From: VRUE01 sp035698885
GTDB taxonomy: Bacteria > Actinomycetota > Thermoleophilia > Solirubrobacterales > 70-9
Assembly: GCA_035698885.1 (NCBI GenBank)
Contig: DASSBJ010000081.1
Coordinates: 1-7,494 of the forward strand
Direction: 5' to 3'
DNA length: 7,494 nucleotides
Notes under the pieces: model-generated
Database searches by the model: none
What the model saw: the letters and a program-made list of their open reading frames with translations, nothing else
What the model was told of the DNA's origin: nothing
Part shown: in pieces, positions 1 to 5,832 of the stretch
How positions within the stretch are numbered: the stretch's first letter is position 1
Layout: every line of letters begins with the position of its first letter
Position numbers and translations under genes: made by a program

Positions 1-580
1 TCAGCTCCGCCCCCTGCTTGAACGGCGACAGGCGCGCCTCCCAGAGGATCTCGTCGACCCAGGAGCGGCCGATGCCGGCGATGTCGCGCTGGTGGCGCAG
101 CAAAGGGTGCAGGTGGCGCGGCTGGTCGATCGCCGCGGCGAAGTCGTCGAGCGGGGGCGGCGGCCAGGCTTCGGGCCCGAGCGTCGCCACCGCCTCGTCC
201 TCCGCCACAGCCGCGGCCGGCAGCAGCTTCGCCCAGGCCCGCTGCTTGGTCCCGAACTCGCGCAGCCGCAGCTCGCGGCCGTCCTCGAGCTGGATCAGCA
301 CGCGCGAGGCGCGGTCTTTGAGGGACGCCCGCTTGTCGAAGACGCGCAGCCGCCCGGCCGACATCAGGTGGACCAGCAGCGCCAGGTCGCCGAACTCGAT
401 CACGGGCATCTTGCCGATCCGCCGCACACCGGTCAGCTCGCGGCCACCCAACTCCTCGAGCGGCGGCTCGAAGGTCTTCATCACGTTCATCCCCGGTGCG
501 AAGGCGGACTCGATGGGCGTTCCGCGCAGGGCCGCGTCCAGCCGGCGCGCCATGATCTCGACCTCGGGGAGCTCGGGCAA
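1..580 (-). CDS. mutM: Formamidopyrimidine-DNA glycosylase (Fpg/MutM family), N-terminal part, cut by the window edge
   Basis: Base-excision repair enzyme of the Fpg/Nei family, which removes oxidised purines such as 8-oxoguanine and nicks the abasic site. Reading the minus strand from a TTG at 580-578 gives 193 residues beginning MPELPEVEIMARRLD, the classic Fpg N-terminus. After Met removal Pro2 is the Schiff-base nucleophile and Glu3 the acid, so the start is fixed chemically: it must be this TTG, directly before the proline. Lys57 (RRIGKMP) matches the conserved beta-elimination lysine. HLMSAGRL (71-78) matches the HLGMSG block, and REFG (107-110) the RRFG block. The helix-two-turn-helix region starts near 150 (IAGIGRSWVDEIL, 167-179). 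There the usual GIGN is GIGR, so a conserved DNA-phosphate-contacting Asn is replaced by Arg. The zinc finger lies beyond the left edge. It is divergent to the ECF41 operon. Fpg is preferred over Nei because the protein begins PELPEVE rather than PEGPE; substrate range is not provable here. Confidence 0.92.
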   Translation of the reverse strand, partial: MPELPEVEIMARRLDAALRGTPIESAFAPGMNVMKTFEPPLEELGGRELTGVRRIGKMPVIEFGDLALLVHLMSAGRLRVFDKRASLKDRASRVLIQLEDGRELRLREFGTKQRAWAKLLPAAAVAEDEAVATLGPEAWPPPPLDDFAAAIDQPRHLHPLLRHQRDIAGIGRSWVDEILWEARLSPFKQGAEL

Positions 581-589
581 CGAGCACCG

Positions 590-595
590 TTTATA
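590..595 (-). promoter_or_regulatory. Candidate -10 box of the Fpg gene
   Basis: Read on the minus strand this is TATAAA, a striking AT-rich hexamer in a GC-rich setting. Only 9 bases separate it from the TTG start. Transcription beginning 6-8 bases downstream would leave almost no leader, so the mRNA would be leaderless or nearly so. No -35 hexamer is recognisable 17 bases upstream, and no Shine-Dalgarno sequence precedes the TTG. This is inference from spacing only. Confidence 0.45.
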
Positions 596-625
596 CAGCG
601 GCCGGGAAGCGCCCGGCGCCCGCGC

Positions 626-652
626 TGTCACAAATCGACACGCTGCGGCATC
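626..652 (+). promoter_or_regulatory. ECF41-type promoter, TGTCACA-N16-CATC
   Basis: The -35 element TGTCACA occupies 626-632, followed by exactly 16 bases and CATC at 649-652. The promoter known for ECF41 sigma factors is TGTCACA, about 16 bases, then CGTC, so only one base of the -10 differs. An ECF41 sigma factor is encoded second in the operon directly downstream, so autoregulation through this site is the natural reading. Transcription should begin near 658-661, which removes the in-frame ATG at 655 from the transcript and favours the start at 685. I found no other TGTCACA on either strand by eye. Confidence 0.8.
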
Positions 653-672
653 TAATGGGCATGATCCCTTCC

Positions 673-676
673 AAGG
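673..676 (+). promoter_or_regulatory. Ribosome binding site deciding the start of the FAD oxidoreductase
   Basis: AAGG lies 8 bases before the ATG at 685. The alternative in-frame ATGs at 655 and 661 have no comparable site and fall at or before the expected transcription start of the ECF41-type promoter. Confidence 0.5.
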
Positions 677-684
677 CACACCCA

Positions 685-1896
685 ATGAGCACTACCTCCC
701 CCAGAACTGCGATCGTCGTCGGCGGCGGGCCGGCGGGGCTCGTCGCGGCGGCGCGGCTGGCCGGGGGCGGCGTCGCGACGACGCTGCTCGAGGCCGCCTC
801 GGGGCTCGGCGGCCGAGCCGCCTCGGAGCGGCGCGGGGGCTTCGACCTCAACCAGGGCCCGCACGCCCTCTACGTGGGCGGACCGGCGATGCGCGAGCTG
901 CGCGCGATCGGAATCGACCTGCCGCGCTGGAACCCGACCTCGCCCCGCTCGGTGCTGCTGCGCGACGGCAGGCCGACGCGCCGACCGGGCGGCTCGCTCG
1001 CGCTGGCGCGCTGGCTGCTGGGCGTCGCGCGCAGCCGGCCCGAGGAGCTGGCCGGGACCTCCACCGCCGAGTGGCTGCGGCGTGAGCTGCGCTCGGAGCG
1101 CGCCCGGGCCACCGCCGCGGCGCTGGTCCGGGTGACGACGTTCGTCAGCGACCACGAGGCGCTCAGCGCCGACGTGGCCGCCGGCCAGCTGAAGATCGGC
1201 CTCGTCCCCGGCGTCCGCTACCTGCGGGGCGGCTGGCAATCGCTGGTCGACGCGCTCGCCGCCGCGGCCAAGCGCAGCGGCGCCACCCTGCGCACCCGTG
1301 CCGCCGCGCGGGCGATCGAGCGCGAGGGCGACGGCTGGGTCGCGACGCTCGATCGGGAAACGCTGCGCGCCGACGTCCTCGTCGTTGCCGCCGGCGGGCC
1401 CGCGGACTTCGCCGGCCTGCTCGGCGAGCGGGCGCCGGCCGCGCCCGGCCCGGCTGCCGAGCTGAGCGTGCTCGACCTCGGCCTGGAGAGCCTGCCGCGC
1501 CGCGGGCGCCGCTTCGCGCTCGGCGTCGACACGCCCACCTATCTCTCACGGCACTCGCCCCCCGACCACCGCGGCGGCGTCCTGCTCAGCCTCGCCGGCT
1601 ACGCTCGCTCGCCGCGGGCCGAGCTGGAGGCGATGGCCGACGCCGTGCAGCCGGGCTGGCGCGAGCGGGCAACGCTCCAGCGATTCCTGCCCCGCATGGT
1701 CGCCGTCTCCGCGATCCCCGGCCCGAGCGCCGGTGGCCTGGCCGGCCGACCGGCGATCGACCGCGGCGAGGGCCTCTACCTGGCGGGCGACTGGTTGGGC
1801 GGCGAGGGCTGGCTCGTCGACGCCGCGATAGCGAGCGGCGCCGCGGCCGCCGCCGCGGTCGTGCGCAGCCCCGCCCAGGCGGCGGCGCCGGCTTGA
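685..1896 (+). CDS. FAD-dependent oxidoreductase (phytoene desaturase / amine oxidase-like), ECF41 partner
   Basis: A 403-residue flavoprotein from the ATG at 685, chosen because it follows AAGG and lies after the predicted transcription start; 655 and 661 are in-frame alternatives. The N-terminal Rossmann motif GGGPAG (13-18) is followed by the ribose-binding Glu36 at the end of strand 2 (TTLLEA) and the GLGGR block (40-44) typical of the phytoene dehydrogenase, protoporphyrinogen oxidase and monoamine oxidase superfamily. YLRGGWQSLVDALA (179-192) is a typical mid-region block. The C-terminal FAD motif is GLYLAGDWLGGEGWLVDAAIASG (363-385), with Asp369 expected to contact the flavin. There is no signal peptide or membrane helix, so it is probably cytosolic. 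The substrate cannot be told from sequence. It heads the operon and its stop overlaps the sigma factor start. ECF41 sigma genes are known to sit beside carboxymuconolactone decarboxylases, oxidoreductases or epimerases, and this protein fits the oxidoreductase class. Confidence 0.88.
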   Translation: MSTTSPRTAIVVGGGPAGLVAAARLAGGGVATTLLEAASGLGGRAASERRGGFDLNQGPHALYVGGPAMRELRAIGIDLPRWNPTSPRSVLLRDGRPTRRPGGSLALARWLLGVARSRPEELAGTSTAEWLRRELRSERARATAAALVRVTTFVSDHEALSADVAAGQLKIGLVPGVRYLRGGWQSLVDALAAAAKRSGATLRTRAAARAIEREGDGWVATLDRETLRADVLVVAAGGPADFAGLLGERAPAAPGPAAELSVLDLGLESLPRRGRRFALGVDTPTYLSRHSPPDHRGGVLLSLAGYARSPRAELEAMADAVQPGWRERATLQRFLPRMVAVSAIPGPSAGGLAGRPAIDRGEGLYLAGDWLGGEGWLVDAAIASGAAAAAAVVRSPAQAAAPA

Positions 1897-2768
1897 CGGG
1901 CGACCCGTTCGCCGCCTGCCGCCCACGCCTGCTGGGCATCGCGTACGGGATGCTGGGTGAGTTGAGCGAGGCCGAAGACGTCGTCCAGGACGCTTGGCTG
2001 CGCTGGGACGAGGCCGACCGCGACGCCGTGCGCAACCCGGAGGCCTTCCTGGTCACGGTGACGACGCGGCTCGCGCTCGCCCGCCTGCGCTCGGCGCGGG
2101 CGCGGCGCGAGGTCTACGTCGGCCCCTGGCTGCCGGAGCCGCTGCTGGTCGATCCCGAGACGCCCGAGAGGAGGGCGATCGAGGCCGAGCGGCTGAGCCT
2201 GGCGCTGCTCGGCGCGCTGGAGCGGCTGAACCCGGTCGAGCGCGCGGTGCTCGTCCTGCGCGACGTCTTCGACCTCGAGTACGCCGAGATCGCCGACGCC
2301 CTCGACAGGTCGCCCGCCGGGGTCCGCCAGATCGCCAAGCGCGCCCGTGACCGCGCCGGCGATGCGAGCCGCGGCCGCGAGGTCAGCGAGGAGGAGCGCG
2401 ACCGGCTCGCCGCAGCCTTCATGGCCGCCGCGATGGAGGGGGACATCGAGAGGGTCCGCGAGCTGCTGGCCGCGGACGCGGTCATGTACTCGGACGGCGG
2501 CGGCGTCGTGCGCGCGGCGCGCAAGCCGATCTACGGCGCCGACAAGATCGCGCGCTTCATGCTCGGGGTGCAGCGCAAGCCCGTCTTCCCGGCCGAGCCC
2601 GTGTACACCCCGTTGCGCGTGAACGGCGACCCCGGGGTGCGGATGGACGACGAGGAGGGCGGCTTCCTCGGCATCATCGCCGTCGAGGTCGGCGACGGCG
2701 CCGTGCAGAGCATCCGCTTCTTCCTGAACCCCGAGCGCTTCCCCGTCCCGCCCGGCCGGAGCGAGTAG
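1893..2768 (+). CDS. sigJ: ECF41-family (SigJ-type) RNA polymerase sigma factor with fused SnoaL-like domain
   Basis: A 291-residue sigma factor starting at TTG 1893, which overlaps the upstream stop as TTGA. With no good Shine-Dalgarno nearby, translation is probably coupled. Sigma2 spans about 5-70 (LLGIAYGMLGELSEAEDVVQDAWLRW). Sigma4 spans about 100-155 (LNPVERAVLVLRDVFDLEYAEIADAL, then the recognition helix near SPAGVRQIAKRARDR). The ECF41 signatures are all present: WLPEP in the sigma2-sigma4 linker (79-83), DGGG (201-204), and NPERF (279-283) in place of the usual NPDKL. Residues about 168-285 form the SnoaL/NTF2-like extension, which in this family replaces a separate anti-sigma factor and both enables and restrains activity. 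The ligand or signal for that domain is unknown. No anti-sigma gene is adjacent, as expected. The likely target is the promoter at 626-652. The symbol follows the mycobacterial family member and implies family, not proven orthology. Confidence 0.95.
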   Translation: MTGDPFAACRPRLLGIAYGMLGELSEAEDVVQDAWLRWDEADRDAVRNPEAFLVTVTTRLALARLRSARARREVYVGPWLPEPLLVDPETPERRAIEAERLSLALLGALERLNPVERAVLVLRDVFDLEYAEIADALDRSPAGVRQIAKRARDRAGDASRGREVSEEERDRLAAAFMAAAMEGDIERVRELLAADAVMYSDGGGVVRAARKPIYGADKIARFMLGVQRKPVFPAEPVYTPLRVNGDPGVRMDDEEGGFLGIIAVEVGDGAVQSIRFFLNPERFPVPPGRSE

Positions 2769-2864
2769 ACTCATAACAAGTTCATTCGACTGGGCTCAGG
2801 CCAAGGCCATGCCAGCGAACATAAGACCAGTGAAGCCCGTTGAGGGTGTTTCGAGGTACGTCCG
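2769..2864 (+). promoter_or_regulatory. Intergenic leader and ribosome binding site of nadA
   Basis: A 96-base gap between the sigma gene and nadA. Its first 30 bases (around ACTCATAACAAGTTCATTC) are distinctly AT-richer than the coding DNA, so a separate nadA promoter probably lies here, but I could not assign a convincing -35/-10 pair. GAGGT at 2853-2857, 7 bases before the ATG at 2865, is a good Shine-Dalgarno. Short complementary words (GGGCT/AGCCC, ACTGG/CCAGT) could pair about 35-40 bases apart, but this is too weak to call a riboswitch or terminator. Confidence 0.4.
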
Positions 2865-3878
2865 ATGAGAGAGCTGCCGACGATCAACGAGCCGGTCCCG
2901 ATGCTCGACCTCAGCCCGCAGGAGGTCGGGGAGATGTCGCGCGAGGTGCGCGAGCTGGCGCGCGAGCGCGACGCCGTGATCCTCGCCCACAACTACCAGG
3001 TGCCCGAGGTGCAGGAAGTCGCCGACTACACCGGCGACTCGCTCGGGCTCTCGCGCCAGGCGGCCGCCTCCGGAGCATCGACGATCGCCTTCTGCGGCGT
3101 CCACTTCATGGCCGAGACGGCTTCGATCCTCTCGCCCGACAAGACCGTCCTGATCCCCGACCTCGAGGCCGGCTGCTCGCTGGCAGACTCGATCACGGCG
3201 AGCGAGCTGCGCAACTGGAAGTCGCGCCACAGCCCCGACGCCGTGGTCGTGATGTACGTCAACACCTCGGCCGAGGTCAAGGCGGAGACCGACTACTGCT
3301 GCACCTCCTCCAACGCGGTCAAGGTGGTCGAGCACATCCTGCGCGAGCACGGACCCGAGACCGAGATCCTCTTCGGCCCCGACATCTGGCTGGGCTCCTA
3401 CGTCGAGCGCGAGACCGGCCACTCGATGCACGTCTGGCCGGGCGAGTGCCACGTCCACGCCGGCATCCGCCCCGACGACATCCGCGCCCAGCGCGCCGCC
3501 CATCCCGATGCCGAGTTCCTCGTCCATCCCGAGTGCGGCTGCGTCACCCAGGTGATGGAGTTCGTCGCCGCCGGCGAAGTCGAGCAGGAGGGGGTGCACA
3601 TGCTCTCGACCGGGCAGATGCTCGACTACATCCAGCAGCGCCCGGACGGCGAGTACATCGTCGCCACCGAGAACGGGATGCTCCATCCGCTGCACCAGGC
3701 GGCGCCGGAAGCGAGCCTGATCGAGGCCAACCGGATGGCCTACTGCAAATACATGAAGATGATCACGCTGCCGAAGCTGCGCGACGCGCTGCGCGAGATG
3801 CGGTTCGAGGTCAGCGTGCCGGCCGAGGTCGCCGAGCGCGCCCGGGTGCCGATCGAGCGCATGGTCGCGATCGGCTAG
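2865..3878 (+). CDS. nadA: Quinolinate synthase NadA
   Basis: Condenses iminoaspartate with dihydroxyacetone phosphate to quinolinate in de novo NAD synthesis, using a [4Fe-4S] cluster in the cytosol. The 337-residue length is normal. Conserved blocks in order: AHNYQ (41-45; His42 and Tyr44 match active-site residues), GDSL (57-60), CGVHFMAETA (77-86), PDLEAGCSLA (98-107), YVNTSAEVKA (131-140), CTSSNA (146-151), WPGECHVHAGI (191-201), HPECGC (221-226), TENGMLHPL (268-276) and YCKYMKMITL (293-302). The three expected cluster ligands are Cys104, Cys224 and Cys294, one in each of the three conserved positions. The start has GAGGT 7 bases upstream. Neither nadB nor nadC follows; the next gene is a transketolase 20 bp downstream, so the NAD pathway is split in this genome or uses another iminoaspartate source. 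Assignment is essentially certain. Confidence 0.98.
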   Translation: MRELPTINEPVPMLDLSPQEVGEMSREVRELARERDAVILAHNYQVPEVQEVADYTGDSLGLSRQAAASGASTIAFCGVHFMAETASILSPDKTVLIPDLEAGCSLADSITASELRNWKSRHSPDAVVVMYVNTSAEVKAETDYCCTSSNAVKVVEHILREHGPETEILFGPDIWLGSYVERETGHSMHVWPGECHVHAGIRPDDIRAQRAAHPDAEFLVHPECGCVTQVMEFVAAGEVEQEGVHMLSTGQMLDYIQQRPDGEYIVATENGMLHPLHQAAPEASLIEANRMAYCKYMKMITLPKLRDALREMRFEVSVPAEVAERARVPIERMVAIG

Positions 3879-3898
3879 GGGTAGATAAAGTCAGGCAG

Positions 3899-5752
3899 AT
3901 GGAGCAGGCGACCTCGGAGAGGACGATCGACCGCGAGCAGCTGCACGAGCTGGCGCAGCAGCTGCGGGTCGACTCGGTGCGCGCTGCGGCGGCCGCCAAC
4001 TCGGGCCATCCGACCTCCTCGATGTCGGCCGCCGACCTGATGGCGGTGCTCTTCGCCCGCTACCTGCGCTACGACTTCGACGCTCCGGAAAAGCGCGGCA
4101 ACGACCACCTCGTCTTCTCCAAGGGCCACGCCTCGCCGCTGCTCTACGGGCTCTACAAGCTGGCCGGGGCGATCGACGACGAGGAGCTGCTGACCTTCCG
4201 CGAGTTCGGCTCGCGCCTGCAGGGCCATCCGACCCCGGAAATCCCCTGGGTCGACGTGGCGACCGGCTCGCTCGGCCAGGGCCTGCCGATCTCGGTCGGG
4301 ATCGCGCTCGCCGGCAAACGGCTGGAAGCGGCGGACTACCGCGTCTGGGTCCTCTGCGGCGACTCCGAGCTCGCCGAGGGCTCGATGTGGGAGGCCTTCG
4401 AGCACGCCGGCGTCGCCGGGCTCGACAACATGGTCGCGATCGTCGACGTCAACCGGCTCGGCCAGCGCGGGCCGACGATGCACGAGTGGGACACCGCCTC
4501 CTGGGCGGCGCGCGCCGAGGCCTGCGGCTGGGACGTGCAGGAGATCGACGGCCACGACATCGAGGCGATCGACGCCGCCTACGCGCGGGCGCTCGCGGCC
4601 GAGAGGCCCGCGGCGATCTTCGCCCGCACCAAGAAGGGCTCCGGCGTCGCCGCGGTCGAGGACAAGGACGGACAGCACGGCAAGCCGCTGGCCGATCCCG
4701 AGGCGGCGGTCGCGGAGCTCGGCGGCGAGCGCTCCAATCGGATCGAGGTCCAGGCGCCGCCCGAGGCGCGGCCGTACGAGATCGCCCGGGCCGACGTCGA
4801 GCGCCCCTCCTACGAGGTCGGCGAGAAGGTCGCGACGCGCGGCGCCTACGGCGACGCGCTCGCCTGGCTCGGCTCGATCGACGAGCGGGTCGTCGCCCTG
4901 GACGGCGAGGTCGGCAACTCGACCTACGCCGAACGCTTCGCCGCCAAGCACCCGGAGCGCTTCTTCGAGATGTACATCGCCGAGCAGCAGATGGTCGCCG
5001 CCGGGGTCGGCCTGCAGACGCGCGGCTGGAAGCCCTTCGCCTCCTCCTTCGGCGCCTTTCTCAGCCGCGCCTACGACTTCGTCCGCATGGCGGCCATCTC
5101 CGGCGCCGACCTGAAGCTCTGCGGCTCTCACGTCGGCGTCTCGATCGGCCCCGACGGCCCCTCGCAGATGGCGCTCGAAGACATCGCCTCGCTGCGCGCC
5201 GTCTACGGCAGCGTCGTGCTCTACCCGAGCGACGCCAACGCCGCGGTCGCCCTGCTCGACCAGATGCGGCAACACCGCGGCATCTCCTACATGCGCACGA
5301 CCCGCGGCGCGACGCCGGTGCTCTACGAGCCGGGGGAGAGCTTCGAGATCGGCGGCAGCCGCACCGTGCGCTCCGGCGACGAGGATCGGGTGACGCTGAT
5401 CGCCGCCGGTATCACCCTGCACGAATCGCTCGCCGCCGCCGACGAGCTCGCCGGCAAGGGCATCGCCGCCCGCGTGATCGACCTCTACTCGGTCAAGCCG
5501 GTCGACCGCGAGGCGATCCTGAAGGCGGCGAGCGAGACCGAGGCCCTGCTCACGGTCGAGGACCACTGGGCCGAGGGCGGCATCGGCGAGACCGTCGCCG
5601 GCGTCCTCGCCGAAGCCGCGTCGAGCACCCCGCTCGTCCGCCTCGCCGTCACCGAGCGCCCGACCAGCGGCCCCCCGGAGGACCTCCTCCGCGCCGCCGG
5701 CATCGACGCCGCGAGCATCGTCACCGCGGTCGAAGCCGCGGTCGGCGTCTGA
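3899..5752 (+). CDS. tkt: Transketolase, short animal-like form
   Basis: Thiamine diphosphate enzyme that moves two-carbon ketol units between sugar phosphates in the non-oxidative pentose phosphate pathway. At 617 residues it carries both the N-terminal cofactor domain and the pyrimidine-binding domain, but is shorter than the roughly 660-residue enterobacterial type and resembles the human enzyme block by block. His37 (GHPTS), His77 (SKGHA), His110 (QGHP), Asp155 (GDSELAEG, the diphosphate motif, with GDS in place of GDG) and Asn185 (DVNRLGQ) fall at the positions known for human transketolase. Glu362 (YIAEQQM) is the catalytic glutamate that activates the cofactor. GSHVGVSIGPDGPSQMALED (409-428) is the other signature block. 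The C-terminal domain follows from about 480. ATG 3899 is used because no other plausible start precedes the conserved region; its Shine-Dalgarno is poor (AGG only 3 bases away). It probably lies in one transcript with nadA, 20 bp upstream. A frame open upstream through nadA is a high-GC shadow, not a fusion. Confidence 0.97.
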   Translation: MEQATSERTIDREQLHELAQQLRVDSVRAAAAANSGHPTSSMSAADLMAVLFARYLRYDFDAPEKRGNDHLVFSKGHASPLLYGLYKLAGAIDDEELLTFREFGSRLQGHPTPEIPWVDVATGSLGQGLPISVGIALAGKRLEAADYRVWVLCGDSELAEGSMWEAFEHAGVAGLDNMVAIVDVNRLGQRGPTMHEWDTASWAARAEACGWDVQEIDGHDIEAIDAAYARALAAERPAAIFARTKKGSGVAAVEDKDGQHGKPLADPEAAVAELGGERSNRIEVQAPPEARPYEIARADVERPSYEVGEKVATRGAYGDALAWLGSIDERVVALDGEVGNSTYAERFAAKHPERFFEMYIAEQQMVAAGVGLQTRGWKPFASSFGAFLSRAYDFVRMAAISGADLKLCGSHVGVSIGPDGPSQMALEDIASLRAVYGSVVLYPSDANAAVALLDQMRQHRGISYMRTTRGATPVLYEPGESFEIGGSRTVRSGDEDRVTLIAAGITLHESLAAADELAGKGIAARVIDLYSVKPVDREAILKAASETEALLTVEDHWAEGGIGETVAGVLAEAASSTPLVRLAVTERPTSGPPEDLLRAAGIDAASIVTAVEAAVGV

Positions 5753-5768
5753 CGCTCAGTAGTTACCC

Positions 5769-5796
5769 GAACGGTACGTCTGGGTGCTCGTATAGG
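5769..5796 (+). promoter_or_regulatory. Weak candidate promoter of the membrane/DNPH1-like gene
   Basis: The gap before the 5833 gene is AT-richer than its surroundings. TATAGG at 5791-5796 could be a -10 box, but there is no TTGACA-like element 17 bases upstream. An alternative reading is an ECF-like pair, GAAC at 5769-5772, 16 bases, then CGTA at 5789-5792. Neither is strong. Confidence 0.25.
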
Positions 5797-5820
5797 GTCG
5801 AACAACTCAGCACTTTTGGG

Positions 5821-5826
5821 AGGAGG
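5821..5826 (+). promoter_or_regulatory. Strong ribosome binding site of the membrane/DNPH1-like gene
   Basis: AGGAGG, perfectly complementary to the 16S rRNA tail, lies 6 bases before the ATG at 5833. It fixes that start although the reading frame is open far upstream through the transketolase gene. It is the best Shine-Dalgarno in the window. Confidence 0.8.
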
Positions 5827-5832
5827 GTGTGC

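Noticed and set aside
18..1085. Plus-strand open frame across the Fpg gene and into the oxidoreductase
   Set aside because: Ser/Arg-rich shadow; the minus strand encodes Fpg with its catalytic N-terminus and the plus-strand oxidoreductase uses another frame.
1776..2774. Minus-strand open frame antisense to the ECF41 gene
   Set aside because: It mirrors the codon positions of the sigma factor and has no domain signature; the plus-strand protein carries all ECF41 motifs.
2769..2864. Possible NAD-sensing riboswitch or terminator upstream of nadA
   Set aside because: NAD riboswitches are known upstream of nadA in some bacteria, but I see no convincing conserved stem structure, only short spaced complementary words. 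A covariance-model search would decide.
2840..3898. Frame open continuously upstream of transketolase through nadA, suggesting a 970-residue fusion
   Set aside because: The upstream part is the Arg/Pro-rich shadow of nadA in another frame. NadA is complete with all its conserved blocks, and the transketolase domain begins normally from ATG 3899.
3875..5566. Long minus-strand open frame (563 codons) antisense to transketolase
   Set aside because: Typical high-GC antisense shadow with low-information composition and no recognisable motif; the plus strand encodes an unmistakable transketolase.
5721..5745. Direct repeat of CCGCGGTCG at the end of transketolase
   Set aside because: It encodes Thr/Ala-Ala-Val type residues in a GC-rich helix and is explained by codon bias.
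5745..5760. Small inverted repeats around the transketolase stop (GCGTC-T-GACGC and CTGA-CGC-TCAG)
   Set aside because: Stems of 4-5 bases with loops of 1-3 bases and no T-tract; too weak to be a terminator.
4387..5832. Upstream extension of the membrane/DNPH1-like frame into transketolase
   Set aside because: The extension is Arg-rich shadow sequence. AGGAGG 6 bases before ATG 5833 and the start of sensible protein sequence there fix the true start.
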